Below, piece after piece: positions 26,055 through 33,546 of a DNA stretch of 43,727 bases; the first letter of the stretch is position 1, and each line of letters starts with the position of its first letter. A program made the translations under genes and the position numbers. The notes under the pieces are model-generated. The model saw nothing but the letters and a program-made list of their open reading frames with translations. It had not been told where the DNA came from and did not search any database. Source of the stretch: Arthrobacter sp. Bi83 (lineage in GTDB: Bacteria; Actinomycetota; Actinomycetes; Actinomycetales; Micrococcaceae); contig NZ_CAKKLY010000041.1 of NCBI RefSeq assembly GCF_918698095.1, positions 1-43,727 of the forward strand, in the 5' to 3' direction.

Positions 26055-27638
26055 ATGAGCCACGATCTGACCACGACGGCGGGAAAGATTGCCGATTTCC
26101 GCGACCGCCAGGCCAGCGCAGAGCAGCCCTCCGGCCCGGAAGCGATCGAGAAGCAGCATGCCCGCGGCAAGAACACCGCCCGCGAGCGCATCGACCTGCT
26201 CGTGGACGCCGGCTCCTTCGTCGAGTTCGATGCCCTGGCCGTGCACCGCTCCACAGCGTTCGGCATGGAAAAGAAGAAGCCGCTGGGCGACGGCGTCGTG
26301 TCCGGCTACGGCACCGTGGACGGACGCCTTGTGGCGCTCTACAGCCAGGACTTCAGCGTCTACGGCGGTTCGCTGAGCCAGGTTAACGGCGAAAAGATTG
26401 TCAAGGTCCAGGAGTTCGCGCTGCGCAACGGCTGCCCGGTGGTGGGCATCAACGACGGCGGCGGCGCCCGCATCCAGGAGGGTGTGGCCTCGCTGGCGAT
26501 GTTCGCGGACATCTTCCGCAACAACGTGCACGCCTCCGGCGTCGTCCCGCAGATCTCCCTCATCATGGGCCCCTGCGCCGGCGGCGCCGCGTACTCCCCC
26601 GCCCTCACCGACTATGTGGTGATGGTGGACAAGACCTCCCACATGTTCATCACCGGCCCCGACGTCATCAAGACCGTCACCGGCGAGGATGTGGACATGG
26701 AGACGCTGGGCGGCGCCCGGCAGCACAATGCGACCACGGGCACCTCCACCTACCTGGCGTCGGATGAAGCCGATGCGATCCTGTTCGTCCGGGAACTGCT
26801 GGACTTCCTGCCCTCCAACAACCTTTCCGAGGCTCCCGTCCTGGAGCACCAGCAGGACCTGGAGCTCGACGACGACGACCTCGCCCTGGACACGCTGATC
26901 CCGGACTCGGCGAACCAGCCGTACGACATGCGCAAAGTCATCGAGCAGATCGTCGATGACGCCCACTTCCTGGAGATGCAGTCCCTGTACGCCCCGAACG
27001 TGATCATCGGCTACGGCCGGGTCGAAGGCCACACTGTCGGCATCGTGGCCAACCAGCCCATGCAGTTCGCAGGCACCCTGGACATCTCGGCCTCCGAGAA
27101 GGCAGCACGCTTTGTGCGGCACTGCGACGCCTTCAACATTCCCATCATCACCCTCGTGGACGTGCCGGGCTTCCTGCCGGGCAAGGACCAGGAGTTCCAG
27201 GGCATCATCCGCCGCGGCGCCAAACTCCTGTACGCCTACGCCGAGGCCACGGTGCCCAAGCTCACCGTGATCACGCGGAAGGCCTACGGCGGCGCCTACA
27301 TCGTGATGGGCTCCAAGAAGCTCGGCGCCGACCTCAACCTCGCCTGGCCCACTGCCCAGATCGGCGTCATGGGCGCTCAGGGTGCCGTCAACATCCTCTA
27401 CCGGCGCGAGCTCGCCGCCGTCGCCGAGGCGGGCGGGGACGTTGAGGCCAGGCGCGCCGACGTCATCCGGCAGTACGAGGAGGAGCTGCTCAACCCGTAC
27501 CAAGCTGCGGAACTCGGTTATCTTGACGCGGTCATCGCCCCGTCGGACACCCGGCTGCAGATTATCAAGGGACTCCGGGCGCTCCGCGACAAGCGCGCCA
27601 GCCTCCCCACCAAGAAGCACGGAAACATCCCGCTGTGA
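26055..27638 (+). CDS. Acyl-CoA carboxylase beta subunit (carboxyltransferase)
   Basis: A 527-residue carboxyltransferase that moves CO2 from carboxybiotin to an acyl-CoA. It has the ARERIDLLVD N-terminal motif, the GGSLSQVNGEKI and IMGPCAGGAAYSPALTD oxyanion-hole loops, and PGFLPGKDQEFQGIIRRGAKLLYAYAEATVPKLTVITRK. At the position that decides substrate choice in Streptomyces enzymes (GGAY-D-VM in propionyl-specific PccB, GGAY-I-VM in the broader AccB), this protein has Ile416, so acetyl-CoA should also be accepted. ATG at 26055 has GGAG 8 bases upstream; an earlier in-frame start at 26001 is less likely. It overlaps the epsilon gene by 4 bases (GTGA). The alpha partner is at 39847. Confidence 0.94.
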   Translation: MSHDLTTTAGKIADFRDRQASAEQPSGPEAIEKQHARGKNTARERIDLLVDAGSFVEFDALAVHRSTAFGMEKKKPLGDGVVSGYGTVDGRLVALYSQDFSVYGGSLSQVNGEKIVKVQEFALRNGCPVVGINDGGGARIQEGVASLAMFADIFRNNVHASGVVPQISLIMGPCAGGAAYSPALTDYVVMVDKTSHMFITGPDVIKTVTGEDVDMETLGGARQHNATTGTSTYLASDEADAILFVRELLDFLPSNNLSEAPVLEHQQDLELDDDDLALDTLIPDSANQPYDMRKVIEQIVDDAHFLEMQSLYAPNVIIGYGRVEGHTVGIVANQPMQFAGTLDISASEKAARFVRHCDAFNIPIITLVDVPGFLPGKDQEFQGIIRRGAKLLYAYAEATVPKLTVITRKAYGGAYIVMGSKKLGADLNLAWPTAQIGVMGAQGAVNILYRRELAAVAEAGGDVEARRADVIRQYEEELLNPYQAAELGYLDAVIAPSDTRLQIIKGLRALRDKRASLPTKKHGNIPL

Positions 27639-27907
27639 CCCCGGCAACCGATCCATCGGAAATTCCGGCCGCAAAGCGGCCGGTTGAGCCCGTCGAAACC
27701 GCGGCGCCCGAAACCCCGCTCTTCTCGGTCGTCAAGGGAGAACCGACGCCCGAGGAGCTGGCGGCGCTGACCGCCGTCGTCCTTTCCATCGGCTCAGCCG
27801 AGACGGCCGATTCCACGAAGCCAAGCGTTCGCCACTGGGTGCGCCGGGAGCAGCTGCGGCTGGCGCCGACACCCGGTCCGGGCGCCTGGAAGCGAAGCCG
27901 GGGCTAG
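27635..27907 (+). CDS. Acyl-CoA carboxylase epsilon subunit-like protein
   Basis: A 90-residue protein starting with GTG that overlaps the beta-subunit stop. The core LFSVVKGEPTPEELAALTAVV and the tail SVRHWVRREQLRLAPTPGPGAW match the small epsilon subunits that stabilise actinobacterial acyl-CoA carboxylases. The first 30 residues are a disordered linker (PAAKRPVEPVETAAPE). The DNA behind this linker contains a perfect hairpin and a REP-like repeat related to one found between genes at 29.66 kb, so the linker may have been extended by repeat insertion. Confidence 0.87.
   Translation: MTPATDPSEIPAAKRPVEPVETAAPETPLFSVVKGEPTPEELAALTAVVLSIGSAETADSTKPSVRHWVRREQLRLAPTPGPGAWKRSRG
27665..27704. repeat. 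Hairpin plus REP-like repeat inside the epsilon-subunit gene
   Basis: A perfect 8-bp stem ccggccgc / gcggccgg with an AAA loop (27665-27683) is joined to ggttgagcccgtcgaaa (27682-27698). The latter matches 15 of 17 bases of the intergenic repeat gattgagcctgtcgaaa at 29661 and 29702. In frame it encodes PVEPVET. Confidence 0.7.
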
Positions 27908-27952
27908 CCCCCGCAAAGTTCAGTAAGTCTTTCATAACTGGGCTTCCGCGGT

Positions 27953-27958
27953 TAGTCT
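27953..27958 (+). promoter_or_regulatory. -10 box of leaderless DUF885 gene
   Basis: TAGTCT ends 6 bases before the GTG at 27965. No ribosome site is present. A weak -35 match (TTCATA, 27931-27936) lies 16 bases upstream. Confidence 0.6.
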
Positions 27959-27964
27959 CTTGGG

Positions 27965-29650
27965 GTGACTAGTGAAACCTCAGCGCCCGTGCGCCCCAAA
28001 ACCGCCATCGATGCCGTCGCAGACGCCTACACGGACACGCTCATCCGGCTCGATCCGAGCCTTGCCACCACCCTGGGCGTGCCTGGCCACGACACGGAGT
28101 TTCAGGACTTTTCGCCTGCCGGGATCGAAGAATTCGCTGCCGCAGCCCGCGAGACCCTCGATGCCCTCGCTGGGCTGGCTCCCGTGGACGACGTGGACGC
28201 CGTCACGCTGGATGCCCTGCGTGAACGCCTCGGGCTGCAGCTGGAGTTCCACGAATCGGGCTGGGATACCGCCGAACTGAACAACATTGAATCTCCGGCC
28301 CAGAACATCCGCTCCATCTTCGACCTCATGCCCACGGAGACTGAGGAGCACTGGGAACACATAGCCGGCAGGGCCGGCAACGTACCCGGCGCCATCCGCG
28401 GCTACATCGAGTCCCTCCGCTCAGCCAGGCAAGCCGGTCGGGTATCCGCTTCGCGCCAGGTGTCGATCGTCATCGAACAGGCCACCAAGTACGCAGCAGG
28501 GGACGGTTTTTTCGCGAAGCTCGCGGCCGGCGCCAAGACCGCCGACGGCCCCCTGCCGGCCGGGCTCCAGGAAAAACTCGACGCCGGCACTGCCGCCGCC
28601 CGCACCGCCTATGCCGGACTCGCAGCGTTCCTCAAGGATGAACTTCTGCCCGCCGCCCCCGAAAAGGACGCCGTCGGAAGGGAACGGTACGCCCTGGCCT
28701 CCCGCGGTTTCCTCGGGGCGGCGGTGGACCTGGAGGAAACGTATGCGTGGGGCATCGGGGAACTCGAGCGGATCATCGCCGCGCAGGAAGCCGTTGCCAG
28801 TGAGATCCGGCCCGGGGCTTCGATCGCGGAAGCCAAGGAAATCCTGAACGGCGATCCGTCCCGCCAGCTGAAGGGCACCGATGCCCTGAAGGCGTGGATG
28901 CAGGAGCTTTCGGACCGTGCCGTGGCCGACCTGGCCGACGTTCACTTTGAAATCCCGGATGTCATGAAGACTCTGGAGTGCCTCATCGCTCCGACAGACG
29001 AGGGCGGCATCTACTACACCGGCCCGTCGGACGACTTTAGCCGTCCCGGACGCATGTGGTGGTCCGTGCCGGCCGGCGAGGACACGTTCACCACCTGGGC
29101 GGAAACCACCACCGTGTTCCACGAGGGCGTGCCCGGGCATCACCTCCAGATCGCCACTGCCGTCTACCGGCGCGAACTCCTGAACAGCTGGCGCCGCAAC
29201 GTCTGCTGGACCTCCGGACACGGCGAAGGCTGGGCACTGTACGCGGAAAAGCTGATGGAGGAGCTTGGCTACCTCAAGGATCCCGGCGACCACATGGGCA
29301 TGCTGGACATGCAGCGGATGCGGGCTGCCCGCGTGGTCTTCGACATCGGCGTCCACCTGGAGCTAGAGGTACCGGCGCGCTGGGGATCAGGTACGTGGAC
29401 GCCGGAAAAGGGCTTCGACTTCCTCAAAGCCAACCTGGAGATCAGCGAGGGGCAGCTGCAGTTCGAATTCGCCCGCTACCTCGGCTGGCCGGGCCAGGCA
29501 CCGTCCTACAAAGTGGGCCAACGGCTGTGGGAGCAGATCCGTTCGGAACTGGAATCCCGGCCCGGCTTTGATCTCAAGGCGTTCCACACCAAGGCACTGA
29601 ACATCGGGTCCGTCGGGCTCGACACACTCAAGCGCGCGATGCTCGGGTAG
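27965..29650 (+). CDS. DUF885 family protein, putative metallopeptidase
   Basis: A 561-residue cytoplasmic protein of the DUF885 family. The HEGVPGHHLQIA motif (about residues 389-400), followed by SGHGEGWALYAEKLMEELG, resembles a zinc peptidase active site with two His and a downstream Glu; members are annotated as putative carboxypeptidases, with few tested. No signal peptide or membrane segment is seen. Length fits the family. It starts with GTG and is probably transcribed leaderless as a single gene. Its biological substrate is unknown. Confidence 0.88.
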   Translation: MTSETSAPVRPKTAIDAVADAYTDTLIRLDPSLATTLGVPGHDTEFQDFSPAGIEEFAAAARETLDALAGLAPVDDVDAVTLDALRERLGLQLEFHESGWDTAELNNIESPAQNIRSIFDLMPTETEEHWEHIAGRAGNVPGAIRGYIESLRSARQAGRVSASRQVSIVIEQATKYAAGDGFFAKLAAGAKTADGPLPAGLQEKLDAGTAAARTAYAGLAAFLKDELLPAAPEKDAVGRERYALASRGFLGAAVDLEETYAWGIGELERIIAAQEAVASEIRPGASIAEAKEILNGDPSRQLKGTDALKAWMQELSDRAVADLADVHFEIPDVMKTLECLIAPTDEGGIYYTGPSDDFSRPGRMWWSVPAGEDTFTTWAETTTVFHEGVPGHHLQIATAVYRRELLNSWRRNVCWTSGHGEGWALYAEKLMEELGYLKDPGDHMGMLDMQRMRAARVVFDIGVHLELEVPARWGSGTWTPEKGFDFLKANLEISEGQLQFEFARYLGWPGQAPSYKVGQRLWEQIRSELESRPGFDLKAFHTKALNIGSVGLDTLKRAMLG

Positions 29651-29656
29651 GTCTCA

Positions 29657-29728
29657 CGCTGATTGAGCCTGTCGAAATCCCGGGCCCAACCGCCCACCGC
29701 TGATTGAGCCTGTCGAAATCCCGGGCCC
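29657..29728. repeat. REP-like direct repeat, two exact 31-bp copies
   Basis: The same 31 bases (cgctgattgagcctgtcgaa followed by atcccgggccc) occur at 29657-29687 and 29698-29728, starting 41 bases apart and just after the DUF885 stop codon. Each ends in a cccgggccc-type palindromic core. A shorter relative sits inside the epsilon-subunit gene at 27682. This looks like a dispersed intergenic repeat family of the genome. Confidence 0.85.
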
Positions 29729-29846
29729 GGGGAGATGTCTGCCATATGCGCTGTGGGAACTGCTTCACAAAGCGTTGGATTGGTGCCGAATGTACGGCGA
29801 TCACAGCGTGACGGGCAGAGAGCACTTAGGCCTCTCGGTCACCTAA

Positions 29847-29927
29847 GCCATTGGAGCGAACGCTGGACTGTGCCTGATCACCGTCCTGCTCGTGGCACTG
29901 CTGCTGCGTAAACCGGCGAAGTCATGA
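29847..29927 (+). pseudogene. Possible C-terminal remnant of a membrane transporter
   Basis: An open stretch after a TAA reads AIGANAGLCLITVLLVALLL followed by RKPAKS and a stop. One hydrophobic helix plus a short basic tail is how many MFS transporters end. No start codon or upstream part is found, so it is at most a relic in a decayed region. The remaining bases of 29729-30059 hold only a hairpin and no convincing gene. Confidence 0.3.
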
Positions 29928-29935
29928 TCCTTGCT

Positions 29936-29965
29936 CCCTAGCGATTCGCCTTCGAATGGCTAGGG
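29936..29965. terminator. Strong hairpin, possible terminator
   Basis: Arms ccctagcgattcg and cgaatggctaggg pair over 13 positions with one G-G mismatch around a CCTT loop. It lies downstream of the minus-strand gene at 30060 and of the plus-strand relic. It is not followed by a T run, so termination is uncertain. Confidence 0.45.
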
Positions 29966-30059
29966 GGCAAAATTGTCCTCGTAGGTTCCTCGAACCGAAT
30001 AGCGGAGCCGATGATCAGCTGGCCCAGCGGGCCGATGTCGGGGCAGTGAACGTCGCTAT

Positions 30060-30722
30060 TTAATAATCCTCTGCGACCACTTGCTCGCTTGCTGCCACTC
30101 GGACGCACTCCAGCACGGGTGTCCGGAGTACGTCTTCGATGCACTCTGCAGATCCCCCTACGTACACGCTGCGCGCATAGATGTCATTGCCGACTGCCCA
30201 GGAACCGTCCTCGGGGATCCACCAGAGAGGCATATCCGCCTCTCTAGCCGCCGCAGATGGGCCCACATCTGCAAGCGAACCGTGCAGCACATGCATCTGC
30301 CTGCCATAAGAGCCAAGGACAGTCTCCGAACCACGGTAGGCATCATTTAGGCCGGCGTAACCCTCCCACGCAAGAAAATAGACAGGGTCTGGAGTCTGGG
30401 TGTGTTCACCCAAAACGGACGCCAACGCAGCCGCTACCTCCATGTCGATGCCGCCCATTATCGGGTCCAAGCGGGGCAGTCCAGAGGCACCGGGCTGGAT
30501 GGCGACATCCCGCCATTGCGTGCGACCGGTAATAGTGGCGGCCTTTCCAGCCACTTCTGTCCAGCTCCTGGAGACTCCGGTAGCGCGAGCAGGGTTGAAG
30601 ACCCGGCAAAATGCTGGAAGGTCCATGGGAAAGAACTCAGACACAGTGAGTTCCGTTTTTGCATTTCCACCGCGCATTTCAGAAAGCCAGGAAGGGAGAG
30701 CTGATCGCGCCGGCGTCTTCAT
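30060..30722 (-). CDS. Hypothetical protein, unknown family
   Basis: A 220-residue soluble protein I cannot place with confidence. Trp-rich segments such as MPLWWIPEDGSWAVGNDIYARSVYVGGSAECIEDVLRTPVLECVRV recall a small actinobacterial hypothetical family with a WPxDxSW...D...TYVGG core that often lies in accessory DNA. The gene is visibly less G+C-rich than its neighbours and stands in a patch of relics and repeats, suggesting acquisition. ATG at 30722 is the longest start but has a poor ribosome site; an AGTAGGA site sits before a tiny 3-codon frame (ATGTCGGAATGA) that overlaps it. No signal peptide or membrane segment. An immunity-protein-like role is only a guess. Confidence 0.65.
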   Translation of the reverse strand: MKTPARSALPSWLSEMRGGNAKTELTVSEFFPMDLPAFCRVFNPARATGVSRSWTEVAGKAATITGRTQWRDVAIQPGASGLPRLDPIMGGIDMEVAAALASVLGEHTQTPDPVYFLAWEGYAGLNDAYRGSETVLGSYGRQMHVLHGSLADVGPSAAAREADMPLWWIPEDGSWAVGNDIYARSVYVGGSAECIEDVLRTPVLECVRVAASEQVVAEDY

Positions 30723-30745
30723 TCCGACATGGTAGTCCTACTGTC

Positions 30746-30964
30746 CTAAATCGAATCGCAGGAGTTGTGGGGCATCCAGAACGCCAAGATCAGAAGCGCA
30801 GAGACAACCGGGGCAATGGCCCGGAAAATATTTCCGACGACTTACCCAGCCGGCAGCAACCAGATCGCCACGAGTGACAATCCGAACGAAATGGCAAATA
30901 CAAGAACGGTCAGTACTGCTTCTGCGGGTCGCATCGTGGCTGGTCTTGACCAGATTCGGCCCAC
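30746..30964 (-). pseudogene. Two-helix membrane protein broken by in-frame TAA
   Basis: On the minus strand one frame reads MRPAEAVLTVLVFAISFGLS and VAIWLLPAG, then TAA (30842-30844), and continues in the same frame as VVGNIFRAIAPVVSALLILA, FWMPHNSCDSI and a stop at 30746. Both halves are hydrophobic helices, so the whole looks like a small two-helix protein interrupted by a nonsense change (for example CAA to TAA). A GTG at 30964 or ATG at 30934 could be the start; neither has a good ribosome site. It lies 24 bases upstream of the hypothetical gene at 30722. Confidence 0.45.
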
Positions 30965-31134
30965 TCGTGGGCGAATTGGGGGGCCGCGATTGAATTGAAG
31001 GCCGGATTGGCTTAGGAGGAAACCCTGTCGGCGACCCGCCGCCGGAGGCGGTCGGCGAGGATGCCATCCCGTGCTAGCATCGCCACAATCCACACGCGAC
31101 CGCATGCAAGTCGCATTGACTCAGGAGGTTCGCG

Positions 31135-31749
31135 GTGCCAGACACCACCTGCCACATGTCAATCTCGCTGGACGGCTTCGTCGCCGGGCCGGACCAGAGC
31201 CGCGAGGACCCTCTGGGCAAGCGGGGGCTGGAGCTGCACGGCTGGCACATCGGCGACCCGCGAGCGAACCATGCCGACAAGGTCGCGAACGAGTGGCTCA
31301 TGCGCCCGCGGGGCGCGTATGTAATGGGTCGGAACATGTTCGGCCCGATCCGCGGGGACTGGGATGAGGAATGGACCGGGTGGTGGGGAGCCGAACCGCC
31401 GTACCACGCGCCGGTGTTCGTGTTGACCCATCACGGCCATGACCCCATCCAGATGGACGGCGGGACGACCTTCCACTTCGTCACCGAGGGCTTCGACGCG
31501 GCCTACTCCGCAGCGTGCCAGGCCGCCGGGGACAACGGCGTGGACATCGCCGGTGGGGCCTCGACCGTCCGACAGGCACTCATCGCCGGCGTGATCGACG
31601 AGCTCACCCTCGACATCGCACCGGTCCTGCTCGGTTCGGGCGAGCGCATCTTCGACGGGGTTGAATCCTTCGGCTTCGAACCCGCCGAGGTGCTTCACTC
31701 ACCGCTGACCACCCACATCCGCTATCGCCGGCGTCAGCTAACTCCGTAG
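31135..31749 (+). CDS. RibD C-terminal / dihydrofolate reductase-like protein
   Basis: A 204-residue reductase-fold protein. CHMSISLDGFVAGPDQS at the N-terminus, GAYVMGRNMFG, PVFVLTHH and GVDIAGGASTVRQALIAGVIDELTLDIAPVLLGSGERIFDG are hallmarks of the RibD_C/DHFR-like family, in which they line the NADPH site. Members are common as single genes in soil actinobacteria and few have known substrates. GTG at 31135 is preceded by AGGAGG at 6 bases. The region 30965-31134 upstream shows only a possible TAGCAT -10 box near 31075. Confidence 0.88.
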   Translation: MPDTTCHMSISLDGFVAGPDQSREDPLGKRGLELHGWHIGDPRANHADKVANEWLMRPRGAYVMGRNMFGPIRGDWDEEWTGWWGAEPPYHAPVFVLTHHGHDPIQMDGGTTFHFVTEGFDAAYSAACQAAGDNGVDIAGGASTVRQALIAGVIDELTLDIAPVLLGSGERIFDGVESFGFEPAEVLHSPLTTHIRYRRRQLTP

Positions 31750-32009
31750 GCGCTGCCGGCCTCCCGCACGGCTGTCAACGTGGCCGGGCAGGCCCTCGTA
31801 CCCGCCCCTGTGGCCAAGCGCCGGGGCATCCTGGACGAGGCGCTCTGCACCGCCCCCTCCAGTGATCCCTTCTCGGATGACTCCCCCGCGGATGACCGGG
31901 CAGCCGCCGATGGTTCCGCCGCGGCTGCGCAGGGCCGGGAGCTGGCCGACCCCAGGCATAGCTTAAGCCGAATCGCCGCCGGGGCACCTGCCGTGCGCGG
32001 GCGTTGGGG

Positions 32010-32015
32010 TAGGGT
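32010..32015 (+). promoter_or_regulatory. -10 box of leaderless hydrolase gene
   Basis: TAGGGT ends 7 bases before ATG at 32023 with no ribosome site. It supports that ATG over earlier in-frame starts. The rest of 31750-32009 shows no gene I can support. Confidence 0.5.
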
Positions 32016-32022
32016 ACCGTCC

Positions 32023-32727
32023 ATGGACGTCATCCTGGTTCCCGGATTCTGGCTGGACGCTTCTTCGTGGTCGGAGGTGACGCCCCCGCTCGTCGCGGCG
32101 GGGCACCGCGTCCACCCCATGACGCTGCCCGGCCTGGAGGCAGCAGACGCACCGCGTGCCGGCATAGGCTTGCGCGACCACATCGACGCCGTCGTGGCGG
32201 CGGTAGACGCGCTCGACGGCCCGGTGGTGCTTGTGGGCCACTCGGGCGGTGGCGCGATCATCCATGGCGCCATCGACAGGCGTCCGGACCGCGTGGTTCA
32301 TGCCATCTACGTGGACAGCGGTCCGCTGGGAGAGGGCGGCGTCATCAACGACCAACTACCGGCCGAAGGGGACGACGTGCCGCTTCCGCCGTGGGACGGC
32401 TTCGACGACGAGGACCTCGTCGATCTGGACGACGGGCTGCGGACCATGTTCCGGGCACGCGCCATCCCGGAGCCCAAAGGCGTGGCTTATGACCGGCAGC
32501 ATCTTCATGACGAGCGGCGTTACGAAGTCCCGGCCACCGTGATCGCCTGCGAGTTCCCGACGACCCTGCTCACCGAGTGGATGGACGCGGGCCACCCGTA
32601 CGTGGAGGAATTGGCACGCATACGCGACGTCGAGCTGGTGGACCTGCCAACGGGGCACTGGCCGCAGTTCACCAAGCCGGCCGAACTGGGCGCGGCTATC
32701 CTGGCCGCGGTCAACCGCGCCTCATAG
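32023..32727 (+). CDS. Alpha/beta hydrolase
   Basis: A 234-residue alpha/beta-fold hydrolase. The first strand and oxyanion loop are MDVILVPGFWLDASSW, the nucleophile elbow is LVGHSGGG (Ser about 75), and the catalytic His sits in LPTGHWPQFTKP. The chain from VPGFW matches small esterase or lactonase-like hydrolases. The frame is open upstream to 31780, but that part is low-complexity and unlike the family, and a TANNNT box precedes ATG 32023. The substrate is unknown. It ends 52 bases before the convergent secreted-protein gene. Confidence 0.87.
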   Translation: MDVILVPGFWLDASSWSEVTPPLVAAGHRVHPMTLPGLEAADAPRAGIGLRDHIDAVVAAVDALDGPVVLVGHSGGGAIIHGAIDRRPDRVVHAIYVDSGPLGEGGVINDQLPAEGDDVPLPPWDGFDDEDLVDLDDGLRTMFRARAIPEPKGVAYDRQHLHDERRYEVPATVIACEFPTTLLTEWMDAGHPYVEELARIRDVELVDLPTGHWPQFTKPAELGAAILAAVNRAS

Positions 32728-32745
32728 CCCGCGCCGGACAGGGCA

Positions 32746-32778
32746 CGCAGCATTCGGAAGCGGCGCAGCATTCGGAAG
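32746..32778. repeat. 15-bp direct repeat between convergent genes
   Basis: cgcagcattcggaag occurs at 32746-32760 and again at 32764-32778. It fills the gap between the hydrolase and the secreted-protein gene. No terminator hairpin is apparent here. Confidence 0.7.
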
Positions 32779-32779
32779 G

Positions 32780-33337
32780 CTAGTGGCCGCCGCCGATCAC
32801 GCCGTTTTCGACCGCCTTAGTCACCGCGTCCGCCTCAGCCTGCGTCAGCGTGCCGTCAGTAACCGCGTGGTCGAGGCGCGACTTCAAAGCTGCCGCCCGG
32901 CTCTTCTGCGCCTCAGTGCGCAGTTCTTCCAGTGCGGTCTTGACCTTGGCCTCGTCTATTCCGAGGGACTTTGCCAGCGATGCGGCCAATGCCGACTCCA
33001 TCGCAGCCTGGTCCGGCTTTTGCCCGTCGGCGCGGGGCGCAGAAGGCCGGTTTGCATCACGGAATGTCCTTAGCGCGTCGGCGACCTTGGCCTGATCGAC
33101 GCCCAGTTTGGACGCGAGCGCCGCGGCCCTGTCGCCGTGTTCCCCGTGTCCGTGCCCATGCCTGCCCCCGCCGTCGAACCGCTGCGCGTCGGGAGCATTG
33201 CCGGAAGGGCTACTGGAGCTGGGCGTTGGAGTCGGAGTGGCCGTCGAGGCGGCAGCCATTCCCGTCACGCCAAACCCGGCACCAAGCGCCACGGCCGCCA
33301 TGCCAAGGCTGAGTGCCATTTTCTTCGTACGCTTCAT
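32780..33337 (-). CDS. Small secreted helical protein
   Basis: A 185-residue protein with a clear signal peptide (MKRTKKMALSLGMAAVALGA, then cleavage near GMAAAS), a Thr/Pro/Ser linker and a His/Gly-rich patch (GGGRHGHGHGEHGD) that could bind metal. Two similar helical units follow: LASKLGVDQAKVADALRTF and LAKSLGIDEAKVKTALEEL, then LTQAEADAVTKAVENG. The pattern recalls DUF2680/YckD-type secreted proteins of unknown function. GGAGAGAGATC before ATG gives a good ribosome site. It is divergent from the TetR gene, which might regulate both, but that is not shown. Confidence 0.8.
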   Translation of the reverse strand: MKRTKKMALSLGMAAVALGAGFGVTGMAAASTATPTPTPSSSSPSGNAPDAQRFDGGGRHGHGHGEHGDRAAALASKLGVDQAKVADALRTFRDANRPSAPRADGQKPDQAAMESALAASLAKSLGIDEAKVKTALEELRTEAQKSRAAALKSRLDHAVTDGTLTQAEADAVTKAVENGVIGGGH

Positions 33338-33510
33338 GATCTCTCTCCTGGATCTGCCTTACGGAGACGACGGCTCCATCCTCGCCGGCCGTACCGGCCA
33401 TGAGACCAGCTTGCACCACCCACATAAGTGGCGGCTATGAAGGGCCTGTGAAGTACATATGAATCCCGTGCGGAACCTATGACGGCTGAGGCTGACGTTG
33501 AGGGCTTTTC

Positions 33511-33540
33511 TTGCGCAGAGTGCAAAGATGCACGTAGTGT
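33511..33540 (+). promoter_or_regulatory. tetR promoter with embedded palindrome
   Basis: TTGCGC (33511-33516) and TAGTGT (33535-33540) form a promoter with an 18-base spacer; TAGTGT ends 6 bases before GTG 33547, so the transcript should be leaderless. In the spacer, GTGCA and TGCAC are inverted around AAGA (33520-33533), placed to block polymerase. This fits autoregulation by the TetR protein encoded right after it. Confidence 0.6.
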
Positions 33541-33546
33541 AACTGC

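Noticed and set aside
26034..27674. A 546-codon open frame on the minus strand
   Set aside because: Antisense to the carboxylase beta gene, which has full family conservation; the composition is typical of reversed high-G+C codons.
29657..29728. CRISPR-like array
   Set aside because: Only two copies, with a 10-base gap and no cas genes; it fits a REP-like repeat pair.
31734..32273. A 179-codon minus-strand frame between the reductase and hydrolase
   Set aside because: It overlaps the hydrolase catalytic region and has low-complexity composition; no support.
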